Part shown: one piece after another, positions 15,675 through 22,580 of the stretch
Layout of the letters: the number at the start of each line of letters is the position of its first letter
Position numbering within the stretch: the stretch's first letter is position 1
Source: Methylococcaceae bacterium
Lineage (GTDB): Bacteria; Pseudomonadota; Gammaproteobacteria; Methylococcales; Methylomonadaceae
NCBI GenBank assembly: GCA_021647145.1
Contig: JAKIVF010000053.1
Coordinates: 1 to 22,580, forward strand
DNA length: 22,580 bases
Direction: 5' to 3'
Notes under the pieces: model-generated
What the model saw: the letters and a program-made list of their open reading frames with translations, nothing else
Database searches by the model: none
Told to the model about the DNA's origin: nothing
Translations under genes and position numbers: made by a program

Positions 15675-15790
15675 CTTGCGGTTCAGTAATGATAGAAAGT
15701 AACTAAGGGGCGAGAATTCAATAGTGCCCAAGTCTGACTTGTTTTTATGATGTGGTTGTGAAGCCAAAATCCTACGTCATATTTTTAGCT

Positions 15791-15819
15791 ATTATTAAAT
15801 CCTCAGTCCTAAGCGTGAA
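15791..15819 (-). promoter_or_regulatory. Possible promoter for the U32-GST pair
   Basis: On the - strand, TTCACG (15814-15819), a 17-base spacer and AATAAT (15791-15796) resemble a sigma-70 promoter. The leader to the ATG at 15674 would be about 110 bases. Confidence 0.35.
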
Positions 15820-15902
15820 TCATGGGGGTAGCTAGTTTTTTTATGTTTCTACAAAAGAGGGGATTTGGATTGAAACAATCTAATGGAACGAGTAAATTAT
15901 AT

Positions 15903-15999
15903 TGACCTTTACTAAATTTAGACATAAGCGAGAATAATAGCATATTGTTTTCCTTTATTATTTACTAATACATAAAGGGAAAACAAGAAAAAAAGGTCA
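15903..15999. repeat. Nested inverted-repeat element
   Basis: Outer arms TGACCTTT (15903-15910) and AAAGGTCA (15992-15999) are perfect complements. Inside, GTTTTCCTTTAT (15947-15958) pairs with ATAAAGGGAAAAC (15972-15984) with one bulged G. The whole is about 97 bases with no coding potential and no T run. It could be a small non-autonomous element or a structured leader; I see no target-site duplication. Confidence 0.5.
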
Positions 16000-16121
16000 G
16001 GCCTATGACATTGAGAATCACCCAAGAAATCATAAGGGCAACCAGTTTGTAATTTTAGAGCAATATCTTAGTTCTAATGTATTTTTAAGTTGAAAAATGA
16101 TATTATTTGTTACTCAGAGAG

Positions 16122-16127
16122 TATAAT
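16122..16127 (+). promoter_or_regulatory. Consensus -10 element before the secreted-protein gene
   Basis: TATAAT is a perfect -10. No good -35 lies 16-18 bases upstream, so an activator or alternative factor may be needed. Its position after the in-frame TTG at 16090 favours the ATG at 16153 as the true start. Confidence 0.4.
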
Positions 16128-16152
16128 TTTAATTAGAGAGAGAAACAAAAAA

Positions 16153-16851
16153 ATGAAAAAATATTTTACACTTTTAGTCTTGGCTATTTTATTAAATAGC
16201 CCATTGGCTACAGCCGAAGAAACTCTTGTAAGTAATCCAATTGTTATTGTAAACAGAGCGCTCGAATTTGGAATTTGGAGAATTTATAATGATGGGGATG
16301 AAATTTTCATTGTGGATAGGGTCGATGGGAATTATTTAGACACTTACGGTTCCTATTTTTACACCAAAGAAGGCGGCCTAAGGCTTAGGGCAGATGGCAC
16401 GTCATCACGGACGGCATCATCAAACACCAAGGAAGAAGCTCTTCAAGCTGAGTCAAAAGGACAATTACAAGATGGGCGGTATGGATTTTTGAAAAAACGG
16501 TTCGTAGTAAAAGGAGATACACTAACAATATTTACTATTGATAAAGAGCTTAGTCCTGGAAATGTTAGCACCTATCAAGTATTGGAAAAGTATTCAAATG
16601 GCTTGACTCATGTTGGAACAGACACAACAACAATTGTTGAAGCGACCAAAACAGTGGATGAAAATAGCAATACCATTCCAACAGGAATGCCAAGCAACTG
16701 TCTTGCTTCTTATTTGCCAGCAACAGGGGAAGTTATTATTCCCTGTTTAAGTGTTGAAGGTAGCAATATTGTATATCGTGTAAAACAACATCAGGTTCCA
16801 GGAACAATGACATTTGAAGTGCGTGACGGTGATGTGTCGCGTGTAGAGTAA
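16153..16851 (+). CDS. Secreted protein of unknown function
   Basis: A 232-residue protein not recognised as any family. It starts with a clear Sec signal peptide (MKKYFTLLVLAILLNS, probable cleavage after A19-T20-A21). The mature part is rich in beta-type segments with aromatic residues (EFGIWRIYND, FIVDRVDGNY, YGSYFYTKEGG), then a Ser/Thr-rich stretch and a lysine-bearing segment (KKRFVVKGDTLTIFTIDKEL). Near the C-terminus is C183-x14-C198 within NCLASYLPATGEVIIPCLSV, likely a disulfide hairpin. The start is chosen because of the signal peptide and the consensus -10 at 16122. An AGAGAGAG stretch lies about 11 bases before the ATG. It is monocistronic, divergent from the U32 gene, and flanked by repeats and mobile-element remnants, so it could be horizontally acquired. 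Confidence 0.75.
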   Translation: MKKYFTLLVLAILLNSPLATAEETLVSNPIVIVNRALEFGIWRIYNDGDEIFIVDRVDGNYLDTYGSYFYTKEGGLRLRADGTSSRTASSNTKEEALQAESKGQLQDGRYGFLKKRFVVKGDTLTIFTIDKELSPGNVSTYQVLEKYSNGLTHVGTDTTTIVEATKTVDENSNTIPTGMPSNCLASYLPATGEVIIPCLSVEGSNIVYRVKQHQVPGTMTFEVRDGDVSRVE

Positions 16852-16906
16852 GATTGTTTTAATGTTTGAAAATTAATTAGTAACTACTCAGCGAATTCAA
16901 ACAATC
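16852..16906. repeat. Alternative-pairing hairpin after the secreted-protein gene
   Basis: TTCAAACAATC (16896-16906) can pair either with GATTGTTT (16852-16859) or with TGTTTGAA (16863-16870), giving two exclusive stems. The first arm starts right at the stop codon. There is no T run behind it, so termination is uncertain. Confidence 0.45.
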
Positions 16907-16929
16907 AAATTAAAATCACAAAGCAAATT

Positions 16930-16966
16930 CAGGCAATTTCCGCTCAAATACAAGCGTTATTGCCTG
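16930..16966. repeat. Strong two-part hairpin
   Basis: CAGGCAAT (16930-16937) pairs with ATTGCCTG (16959-16966). Inside, CGCT pairs with AGCG across a small internal loop. It resembles REP-like palindromes and may mark the left edge of the mobile-element region; a terminator is less likely, since only GAGTTTCA follows. Confidence 0.5.
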
Positions 16967-17035
16967 AGTTTCACTCATCCCCTTACTGCCTTAAGTTAAG
17001 AAATAATAAGTTAATATCAATATGTTACATCGTGG

Positions 17036-17099
17036 CAACCCAACATTATTGTGTGTTTTGGGTTACATTTTCTCACTGCGTTTAAAAATCTAACCCAAC
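17036..17099. repeat. REP-like palindromic repeat (AACCCAA / TTGGGTT)
   Basis: AACCCAAC (17037-17044), TTGGGTTA (17058-17065) and TAACCCAA (17091-17098) give three arms. The middle one can pair with either neighbour, 8 bp perfectly with the last. Repeats built from GTTGGGTTA/TAACCCAAC are widespread in proteobacterial genomes. It lies directly beside the RAYT-like remnant. Confidence 0.6.
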
Positions 17100-17291
17100 C
17101 TACTGGCTATCAATAATGGGGGGCAGGGGCAGGGTCAGAGTAAAAATAAATATCTTCCTCAACATTCTTCTTCGGTCTCCTCTCCCAGCCTTTCTTGTCG
17201 TTACTCGCCTTTTAGTTAACGTCTCAATCTGTATTATAAATCGCTCATTTTCCCTAGCGCCAAACTCGGCGTTTTTCAAGCTAGTTGTCGC
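17100..17291 (-). pseudogene. Probable RAYT (REP-associated transposase) C-terminal remnant
   Basis: The - strand frame is open for about 63 codons without a start. It reads AEFGARENERFIIQIETLTK and then RRVTTRKAGRGDRRR. This fits the C-terminal end of Y1/IS200-like RAYT transposases, which typically have an F-x-x-x-I-E-x-x-x-x-RRV-x-x-x-K-x-GR pattern. The GGGTCAGAGTAAA segment at 17131-17143 is the kind of sequence I associate with RAYT genes in gammaproteobacteria, from memory. The catalytic HUH and tyrosine region is missing, and an in-frame stop precedes the segment. Identification rests on motif pattern alone. The next 170 bases (17292-17461) show nothing recognisable. Confidence 0.45.
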
Positions 17292-17461
17292 CTAAAGTTG
17301 TAAAATTATGCTGCCTCTTTTTTCCCTTTTCAGCTTTTTTTCTGGGTTTAAATGCACTTCTTTAATCTCCTCCCAGTTTCTTGCAACAGTTAATCCAGAG
17401 AACGGTTTTTCTGGATGGTGTGCTCTGTACTTCTATGTGTGAAAAAGAGATTCTGAATAGG

Positions 17462-17763
17462 TGTAATGGTCAAGTTTTTTTGGAAATATTTTAAGCTGCT
17501 TTTTTCATTTCTTTAGTTTTTGATGGGGGGTTTTATTATTAATGACAGAATGTAATTTTTTATAGTTGTAGAAACTAATATAACTATTCACAGCATTGAC
17601 GACAGAAGAGTGAATAATAAATCTCAAATAATTGAGTTGTTCTGTTTTTTTTTCTAATAACTTCTCCATTATTCCAGCAATTAGCTTGACAGCGCATACT
17701 CTGAGTTATACCTAAATCATTAAGATAATCAACACTGATTTCTTTAGGGTTATCATTATGTTT
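17462..17763 (-). pseudogene. IS3-family transposase (OrfB) remnant
   Basis: On the - strand, reading from about 17760, one frame gives LNDLGITQSM followed by CQANCWNNGEV, a degraded form of the IS3-family signature GITQSMSRKGNCWDNA. A second frame, one base shifted, gives NSYISFYNYKKLHS and INNKTPHQ up to a stop at 17505-17507, matching the C-terminal FYN-x-x-RLHS-x-LGYKTP region. The usual linker (about 60 residues, including the catalytic glutamate) is shortened and frameshifted, and the whole N-terminal half is absent, so it cannot be active. TGTAATGGTCAAG at 17462-17474, beginning with TG, may be the surviving terminal inverted repeat. The fragment abuts the stop codon of the beta-propeller gene. 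Confidence 0.8.
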
Positions 17764-20196
17764 TTATTCAAGGTCAGAAATTGCAGAAGAAAACACTGAG
17801 TTATTATGAAAATAATGAACAGAATTACCCTGAATAACTGCTCTGTCATTATATGTTTGCTGACCTTGAAAACATGAAATTTCAGAATCAAGTTCAAGCC
17901 CAAATTCATTACAGTTTTCTGGTGCTTTATCAGTAAGCAATTTACCTAATAATTTAATATCCGGGGTATCAGTGCTGATATTAAAAGTATATAACCCTGT
18001 ATGTGTCCATTCATAATAATATGATGCTGGGTCAGCATTTATAAGAAATGGATTGTTTTGCGTTTGTTTACGATCATTTAACTGGATTGGGATAGATAGT
18101 GTTGCGGAGTTACCCTTTTCTGAAGGTAGCCAAGCTAAAGCATGATGATCTTGTAGAACCGCAGATTCAGTGCCTCGCTTACCGATAATAATACTTTTTA
18201 CTTCTCTTAAATTCTTTGCGTTAGAAACATCAAATAAAGATAGTTTGATCCCTTGAAAAAAAGCAGAGTCTTCTTCATTGCCTGAAATTGCATTTTTTCC
18301 TATTCCTAATAAGTAGTTTTCACCAATGGGGTGGAGGTAATCCGAATATCCTTGGACTTCAAGTTCACCTAAAATCTCTGGGAGTTCAGGGTCTTTGAAA
18401 TTAAGAACATAAAGAGGGTCTGTTTGTTTGAAAGTAACTAAATAACCTCGCGTTCCGATAAATCTGGCGGCAAACAACCTTTCACCAGGTTTACCAAGAT
18501 TATGTAAACTGCTAATTTCTTCAAGGTTTGTCCTGTCTGATGATTCTTTTAATACACTGACACTGGTAGATGAAGTTTCATCCCATTGATTGCCTTTTGA
18601 AGTTGCTACTTTTAAAACCCCCTCATATTCACCCATTCTGAAGGCTTGTTTGCTTGTATTCCAACCTAAATGTCCAGAAATAGAGCCTGATCCACGATAA
18701 TTTAGCTGACCTTTTGCTAAGGAAAACTTATGTATTTCAGTTTCCATTTCAGCATCGCCTGGGTTATAGATGATACTGTTTTCACTAAAGGATACCGGAT
18801 ACTGACTACTCGCTAGATATAAAGATTTAGTGGACATATAAAAGGTGTCGATATTCCCTGCGATACAAGTTGAATAATATGATTTAGGATTGGTCAAAGG
18901 AATTGCCGTTATGGTAATAACAGTATTTTCAGTCGGTTTTTGACTATTATGACTTGGGATAAAACAGTCCGTTGCTTTAATTAAGGGTGTTTTATCAGAA
19001 TTTTCATTGAAAGAGATAGTAGGAAGTTGATCGTTAATATCTAGCTCTTTGGTAAGGACGGAGACATCAGCAGTAAATTTAGTCGTGTCAGAAGTGGAGT
19101 CAATAAAAGAGGGGTTTTTACGTGTTACCAAATAAAGCACATCATCTATAAGACGACTGGAAAGTGTTGCTGAATCAATCGTCATATGCGTAACAATTGA
19201 TATTTTGTCTGGCTGGCTGACATCAATAAATCGTATGTCAGTGTTGTTATTTTGCCAGAAACTGGGAAGATACCATGTATCATTTATACTAAAATTTGAT
19301 GAATTACTAAGGTGAATCAATACGTTATTGTTGTTAACTTCTTTTAGATAAAGAGAACCTTGCTGTCCTAAATTGGTTTCATTTCCCAATTGACCGCTTT
19401 GAGTATTCGAAGCAGGGGAGTTATCAATTTTATAAACGGTAATACATTCTTTTAAAGGATCTGAATCACAACTTTCAAGTGTATATAAATGATTGCCGTC
19501 AGTTTTGATTCGATCACTTTCATCAACACCTACTTCCTGTATATTAGTTTGAGATACACTGGTTACAGATGTATTTGCAGATGTATTAACCGGTGAAAAA
19601 GATGTAACTGAAGGAATGGATGCAAGACCTGAGAAATATTGATTCCTTTGGTTTTTATGTGAAAATAATTCAGTTAGAATCTGCTTGTTTTTTACTTTGT
19701 GTAAAGCAGATTGGCTACTGTCAAATACCACTAAAGAACTAGGTACTTTATTGTGATAGATAATTTGATCACGTTCAGTTTGATAACCTGTATAAATTAA
19801 AAATTCACCCGCAGGTAAAGTCTGATTTTCGACTATGCTAATCACTTCCTGTTTATTAAGAACCTTATTTAGAAAGGGTAATAATGCAGATTCTTGTGGC
19901 TTCCATTCTACCCATTGATCTTCCAATGTATATTGATAAAGTGTTTCATTATACTGAGCAACTAAAAAAAGACTTCCATATTGGGCTATATCATTCTTTT
20001 TTACATCTATAGTGACATGAATATCAATGGGTTCATTGGATAGAAATGCATGGTTTTCATTATTATCCTTATTTTGAATGTCGTATTTAAACGTAATATC
20101 AGAATGAGTAGATAGTTTAGAAATGGGGACAAAAGTATTTGCATGAGCAAATGATAAAATATACAGGCAACTTAAGAGGGCAATGGATATTTTCAT
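17764..20196 (-). CDS. Exported beta-propeller domain protein
   Basis: An 810-residue protein with a Sec signal peptide (MKISIALLSCLYILSFAHA, cleavage near residue 19). Residues about 25-160 form a beta-rich N-terminal domain ending in AGEFLIYTGYQTERDQI, a pattern seen at the ends of carbohydrate- or surface-type beta-sandwich domains. From VGVDESDRIKTDGNHLYTL (222-240) onward it matches the secreted C-terminal beta-propeller family (COG4880/PF09826 type), with blades marked by repeated LYLVT, GYLVTF and YLLGIG segments. Cysteines (for example in ESCDSDPLKEC) may form disulfides. Function of the family is unknown; some members are adhesin- or protease-associated. The Shine-Dalgarno site (AAGGAA) is good. 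The C-terminus ends next to an IS3 remnant, so loss of a short tail cannot be excluded. Confidence 0.82.
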   Translation of the reverse strand: MKISIALLSCLYILSFAHANTFVPISKLSTHSDITFKYDIQNKDNNENHAFLSNEPIDIHVTIDVKKNDIAQYGSLFLVAQYNETLYQYTLEDQWVEWKPQESALLPFLNKVLNKQEVISIVENQTLPAGEFLIYTGYQTERDQIIYHNKVPSSLVVFDSSQSALHKVKNKQILTELFSHKNQRNQYFSGLASIPSVTSFSPVNTSANTSVTSVSQTNIQEVGVDESDRIKTDGNHLYTLESCDSDPLKECITVYKIDNSPASNTQSGQLGNETNLGQQGSLYLKEVNNNNVLIHLSNSSNFSINDTWYLPSFWQNNNTDIRFIDVSQPDKISIVTHMTIDSATLSSRLIDDVLYLVTRKNPSFIDSTSDTTKFTADVSVLTKELDINDQLPTISFNENSDKTPLIKATDCFIPSHNSQKPTENTVITITAIPLTNPKSYYSTCIAGNIDTFYMSTKSLYLASSQYPVSFSENSIIYNPGDAEMETEIHKFSLAKGQLNYRGSGSISGHLGWNTSKQAFRMGEYEGVLKVATSKGNQWDETSSTSVSVLKESSDRTNLEEISSLHNLGKPGERLFAARFIGTRGYLVTFKQTDPLYVLNFKDPELPEILGELEVQGYSDYLHPIGENYLLGIGKNAISGNEEDSAFFQGIKLSLFDVSNAKNLREVKSIIIGKRGTESAVLQDHHALAWLPSEKGNSATLSIPIQLNDRKQTQNNPFLINADPASYYYEWTHTGLYTFNISTDTPDIKLLGKLLTDKAPENCNEFGLELDSEISCFQGQQTYNDRAVIQGNSVHYFHNNSVFSSAISDLE

Positions 20197-20603
20197 GACG
20201 GTTCCTTGTTTTGACTAATTGTTACTCGACTATAACAACATGGTCACGAACAGTCTGTTGTAGAATTGTAAAGAAAGTAAGAGGACTAACAAGTAGAATT
20301 TTACAATTTTTAACATCTTTTTGGAAAATGCAGAAATAGCCATGGAGCCTTCAAAAACTGGCTGGATGAGGTGGCTTAAAACTTAGGAATAAGAAATTTG
20401 AAATAATTGTCTTGACTATTGGGAGGGGGGCTAAAAGTAAAAAAGGAGAAAATCATTACGTCAGCTATCCAAAGCAAAGACGCCGACCTAGTTAATATTT
20501 TTTCTGCCACCTGACACACTATATGCAAAAATTACCTGTTTAGCATGGGCTGCGAGAACTTTTGGAACGATTAATATTATGTGGAAATCGCTCTTTTTTT
20601 ATT
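20197..20603. other. Gene-free spacer between fccB and the propeller gene
   Basis: No ORF is supported. AATTGTAAA (20264-20272) and TTTACAATT (20300-20308) form a 9-bp perfect inverted repeat followed on the + strand by a short T stretch. It could be a weak + strand terminator or an operator for the propeller gene, whose start is about 70-110 bases away. No terminator is evident behind fccB, so read-through into the propeller gene is possible. Confidence 0.45.
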
Positions 20604-21896
20604 TTAACTAAAACTATCTTGGGTAATACTAGTGAGCCATTGTCTTGAATAATCTGCCTCTAGAGCAAGTGACTTTTTATCTGTGTTTTGTGTGACGCCA
20701 CCAGCACCAGTCACTTTGTTCAATTTTCTATTTTTGCCAAGTTTATAAATCATAGAAACTGAGATTCCATGCTCTGGAGTGATCAAGCTATAGCAAGTGT
20801 TAGTCCATGTTGGCTTAATGATTTTTTGCCTATTTAGTAAACTGACAACAGCAAAAGCACAAATTTTTGCTTCAGAATTGGCAGCAAAAGCTGACTTTGG
20901 CAATGGATTGTAATTTGAAGCATCACCTATCACATGAATATCTGGAAGCAGGGTGGATTCACTGCTATTGTGTGCTACGGGGCACCAGCCTTTCTTGTCA
21001 CAAAGGCCTGCTTTTTCCGCTATATGTGCGGCTTTTTGTGCCGGAATATAGTTTAAAACATCCGCTTTAAACTTGTCGCCAAAATCAGTTTCTACTATTT
21101 TGTTGTTTATATCGATGTTGATAACAGGGTTATCTGGAATTGATAGCCACTCAATCATGCTGTTGCTACTTCCAAAACCATAGTGTTTTTTCCAGCCTTG
21201 AATAAATAAACTTTGTTTTGAAAACTTACTCTTCGGGTCAAGAATGAGTATTTTTGATTTAGGTTTATGTCTTTTTAAATAATAGGCGATCATACTTGCC
21301 CGTTCATAAGGGCCTGGCGGACATTTAAATGGATTAGGTGGCGCGCAAATAATAACTGTACCACCATTCTTCATAGCTCTGAGTTGATTATTAAGTAACG
21401 TTGTTTGGCTACCAGCTTTCCAGGCATGAGGAATTAAATCAGTACTAGATTCATTATGACCTTCTATAGTTTCCCAACGAAAATCAATGCCTGGTGAAAC
21501 AATTAACCGGGCATAATGAATTTTCTGATGATCACTTAGAGTAACAAGATGTTTTTCAGGGTCAATAAAAGTGACCTTTTGAGTAACAATATTAACACCG
21601 TAATGATTAGATAAGGACTGGTAGTTAAGGCTAAGTAAAGTTGTATTCTGTATGCCTGCAAATATCCAGTTACTTCCAGGGCAAGAGATATATTGAGTTT
21701 TTGGGTCAATTAAAGTGACTTGAATAGTTGGATCTAGTTTTCGAATATATTTTGCAGCTGTTGCACCACCAAATCCACCGCCAATAATAACGACATGTGC
21801 TGAAGTATTTTTTTTTGAAGGCTTTATATTGCAAGCTGTAACTAATAATCCAGCAGAGCTACTGGCTAATTTAATAAAGTGTCGTCTGGAAAGCAT
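20604..21896 (-). CDS. fccB: Flavocytochrome c sulfide dehydrogenase, flavoprotein subunit
   Basis: A 430-residue periplasmic flavoprotein that oxidises sulfide to sulfur/polysulfide and passes electrons to its cytochrome c partner. The FAD Rossmann motif GGGFGG is at 39-44. C72 in SCPGSN corresponds to the cysteine that covalently binds FAD in Allochromatium FccB. C192 (KCPPGPYERAS) and C368 (TNTCYS) are the redox-active pair. HVIGDAS and GFGSSNSMIEW are further family blocks. The N-terminus has a twin-arginine signal (SRRHFIKLA) and also ends in VTAC22, a lipobox-like motif, so a Tat-exported lipoprotein is possible. The start codon follows the fccA stop with no gap (TAAATG) and has GGAGAA upstream. 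Confidence 0.95.
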   Translation of the reverse strand: MLSRRHFIKLASSSAGLLVTACNIKPSKKNTSAHVVIIGGGFGGATAAKYIRKLDPTIQVTLIDPKTQYISCPGSNWIFAGIQNTTLLSLNYQSLSNHYGVNIVTQKVTFIDPEKHLVTLSDHQKIHYARLIVSPGIDFRWETIEGHNESSTDLIPHAWKAGSQTTLLNNQLRAMKNGGTVIICAPPNPFKCPPGPYERASMIAYYLKRHKPKSKILILDPKSKFSKQSLFIQGWKKHYGFGSSNSMIEWLSIPDNPVINIDINNKIVETDFGDKFKADVLNYIPAQKAAHIAEKAGLCDKKGWCPVAHNSSESTLLPDIHVIGDASNYNPLPKSAFAANSEAKICAFAVVSLLNRQKIIKPTWTNTCYSLITPEHGISVSMIYKLGKNRKLNKVTGAGGVTQNTDKKSLALEADYSRQWLTSITQDSFS

Positions 21897-22184
21897 TTAA
21901 TTCTCCATTGTAGTCAAAAAAGTAGCAACGGATTCAAGTTCATTATCACTATAACCTTTACTGATTCTATTCATTATTGTGACTTCTTTTCTATCATATT
22001 TAAAGTCCAACAAAATTTTAGTAAGCTGGACTTTTGATATTTTTTCAGATGGATAAAGAATTGTTAACTGTTCTCCATGGCAACTATAACAATTATAGGC
22101 AATTATTTTGGCCGAAACATCGGCAGTTAAAAAGGGAGAATGAAAAGTGATTATCACAGCCACTAACGTAAAGAAGTTTTTCAT
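21897..22184 (-). CDS. fccA: Monoheme cytochrome c subunit of sulfide dehydrogenase
   Basis: A 95-residue protein with a Sec signal peptide (MKNFFTLVAVIITFHSPFLTA). The mature part of about 74 residues contains one heme c site, C32-Y-S-C35-H36, and a probable axial methionine at M71 (TIMNRISKGYSD), followed by the usual C-terminal helix (NELESVATFL). Its size fits the small monoheme FccA type rather than the diheme Allochromatium form. It directly precedes fccB and is translationally coupled to it. It should take electrons from the flavin subunit and hand them to a soluble cytochrome or terminal oxidase in the periplasm. AAGG lies 8 bases before the ATG. Confidence 0.9.
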   Translation of the reverse strand: MKNFFTLVAVIITFHSPFLTADVSAKIIAYNCYSCHGEQLTILYPSEKISKVQLTKILLDFKYDRKEVTIMNRISKGYSDNELESVATFLTTMEN

Positions 22185-22255
22185 ATCAAATGCCTTAGGA
22201 ATGATGTCTGTCAGTTATTTAGTTCTTTGTTTAAGATAACATGCAGTTATTGGTA

Positions 22256-22285
22256 ATAATATCATTGTCATGTAATTCTTTTAAA
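22256..22285 (-). promoter_or_regulatory. Possible fccAB promoter
   Basis: On the - strand, TTTAAA (22280-22285), an 18-base spacer and TATTAT (22256-22261) form a moderate sigma-70 match. The start would lie about 65 bases before fccA. Confidence 0.35.
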
Positions 22286-22289
22286 GTAT

Positions 22290-22301
22290 CTGTCTGGACA
22301 G
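22290..22301. promoter_or_regulatory. Palindromic site CTGTC-TG-GACAG upstream of fccAB
   Basis: Five-base arms around a two-base centre, placed just upstream of the predicted -35 and centred about 46 bases before the predicted start. This is a common place for an activator site. The binding protein is unknown. Confidence 0.35.
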
Positions 22302-22456
22302 TTTGTAATAGATTAATAGGGTATTGTTTATTTCATCCAAAACGTTAGAGAGAAAATAGAAAGGTATACATTTAGAGTCATAGTGGATTTATCATCCATG
22401 TTTAGTTCAAGTAATCAATATACAGATTACTGTTTATAATTACTAGTTTAATACCG

Positions 22457-22580
22457 CTGAAAATCAGGGAAACGGAGCGACAGCGAAGTGATGATTTTTA
22501 GTCCGCAGTAGGCCACAGGGAAATTTGCTGATCCGACGTGTGCGATAGCACGCGAGGGAAGCTAAAATTTTATCCCGATA
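22457..22580. repeat. GC-richer hairpin-rich element, cut by window edge
   Basis: CTGAAAATCA (22457-22466) pairs with TGATTTTTAG (22492-22501), 10 bp with one G-T wobble. Further on, CGTGTGC (22535-22541) pairs with GCACGCG around a GATA loop. The segment is clearly less AT-rich than its surroundings and has no evident ORF. It may be the end of a mobile or palindromic repeat element that continues beyond the window. Confidence 0.5.

Noticed and set aside
15903..15999. Terminator interpretation of the nested inverted repeat
   Set aside because: Neither strand has a T run after the stem, and no gene ends close enough to need it.
16090..16152. Upstream TTG start for the secreted protein
   Set aside because: It would bury the signal peptide behind 21 residues and lies before the consensus -10 element at 16122-16127.
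17037..17098. CRISPR-like repeats (AACCCAA units)
   Set aside because: Units are only 7-8 bases, occur in inverted orientation, and are not regularly spaced; no cas gene is present.
17712..17909. 65-codon - strand ORF overlapping the end of the propeller gene
   Set aside because: It is mostly hydrophobic shadow sequence in another frame of the propeller gene and the IS3 remnant.
22290..22301. LexA (SOS) box reading of CTGTC-TG-GACAG
   Set aside because: The gammaproteobacterial LexA site is CTGT-N8-ACAG; here the arms are separated by only 4 bases, so the spacing does not fit.

Overview
The window reads as chromosomal DNA of an AT-rich gammaproteobacterium. The gene order hisC–tyrA/aroA–cmk–rpsA–ihfB–lapA is typical of that class, and most products resemble E. 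coli or Allochromatium proteins in length and motifs. A two-gene flavocytochrome c sulfide dehydrogenase cluster (fccA-fccB) at the right end points to sulfide oxidation. I infer a sulfur-oxidising lineage but cannot name a genus.

Layout. Positions 1-5954 (+) carry a conserved block: the 3' end of hisC, a tyrA-aroA fusion, cmk and rpsA, then a terminator, a probable promoter, ihfB and lapA. The first three genes overlap by 1-4 bases. After a 0.5-kb gap holding inverted repeats, 6388-9254 (+) is a feoABC ferrous iron uptake operon under a well-matched Fur box. It ends at a bidirectional terminator shared with convergent proS (9300-11015, -). Next come a small conserved hypothetical gene and a cold-shock protein gene (11319-11965, +). 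A gene-free 0.8-kb stretch with hairpins follows, then a glutathione S-transferase gene and a large U32/RlhA-type gene (12754-15674, -).

From about 15.8 kb the window becomes accessory in character. There is a nested inverted-repeat element, an unrecognised secreted protein (16153-16851, +), and a graveyard of mobile DNA at 16852-17763: palindromic repeats, a probable RAYT (REP-associated transposase) remnant and a clear IS3-family transposase remnant. After these come a large exported beta-propeller protein (17764-20196, -) and fccA-fccB (20604-22184, -). The last 120 bases are a more GC-rich, hairpin-rich element cut by the window edge.

Functionally, the left half is core metabolism and translation (aromatic amino acids, CMP kinase, ribosomal protein S1, IHF). 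The middle is Fur-controlled Fe(II) import. The right end is periplasmic sulfide oxidation next to an exported propeller protein of unknown role. I found no convincing undescribed multi-gene system. The best leads are the fccB product with a combined Tat and lipoprotein signal, the unknown secreted protein, the second cysteine cluster of the U32 protein, and the structured element at the right edge.
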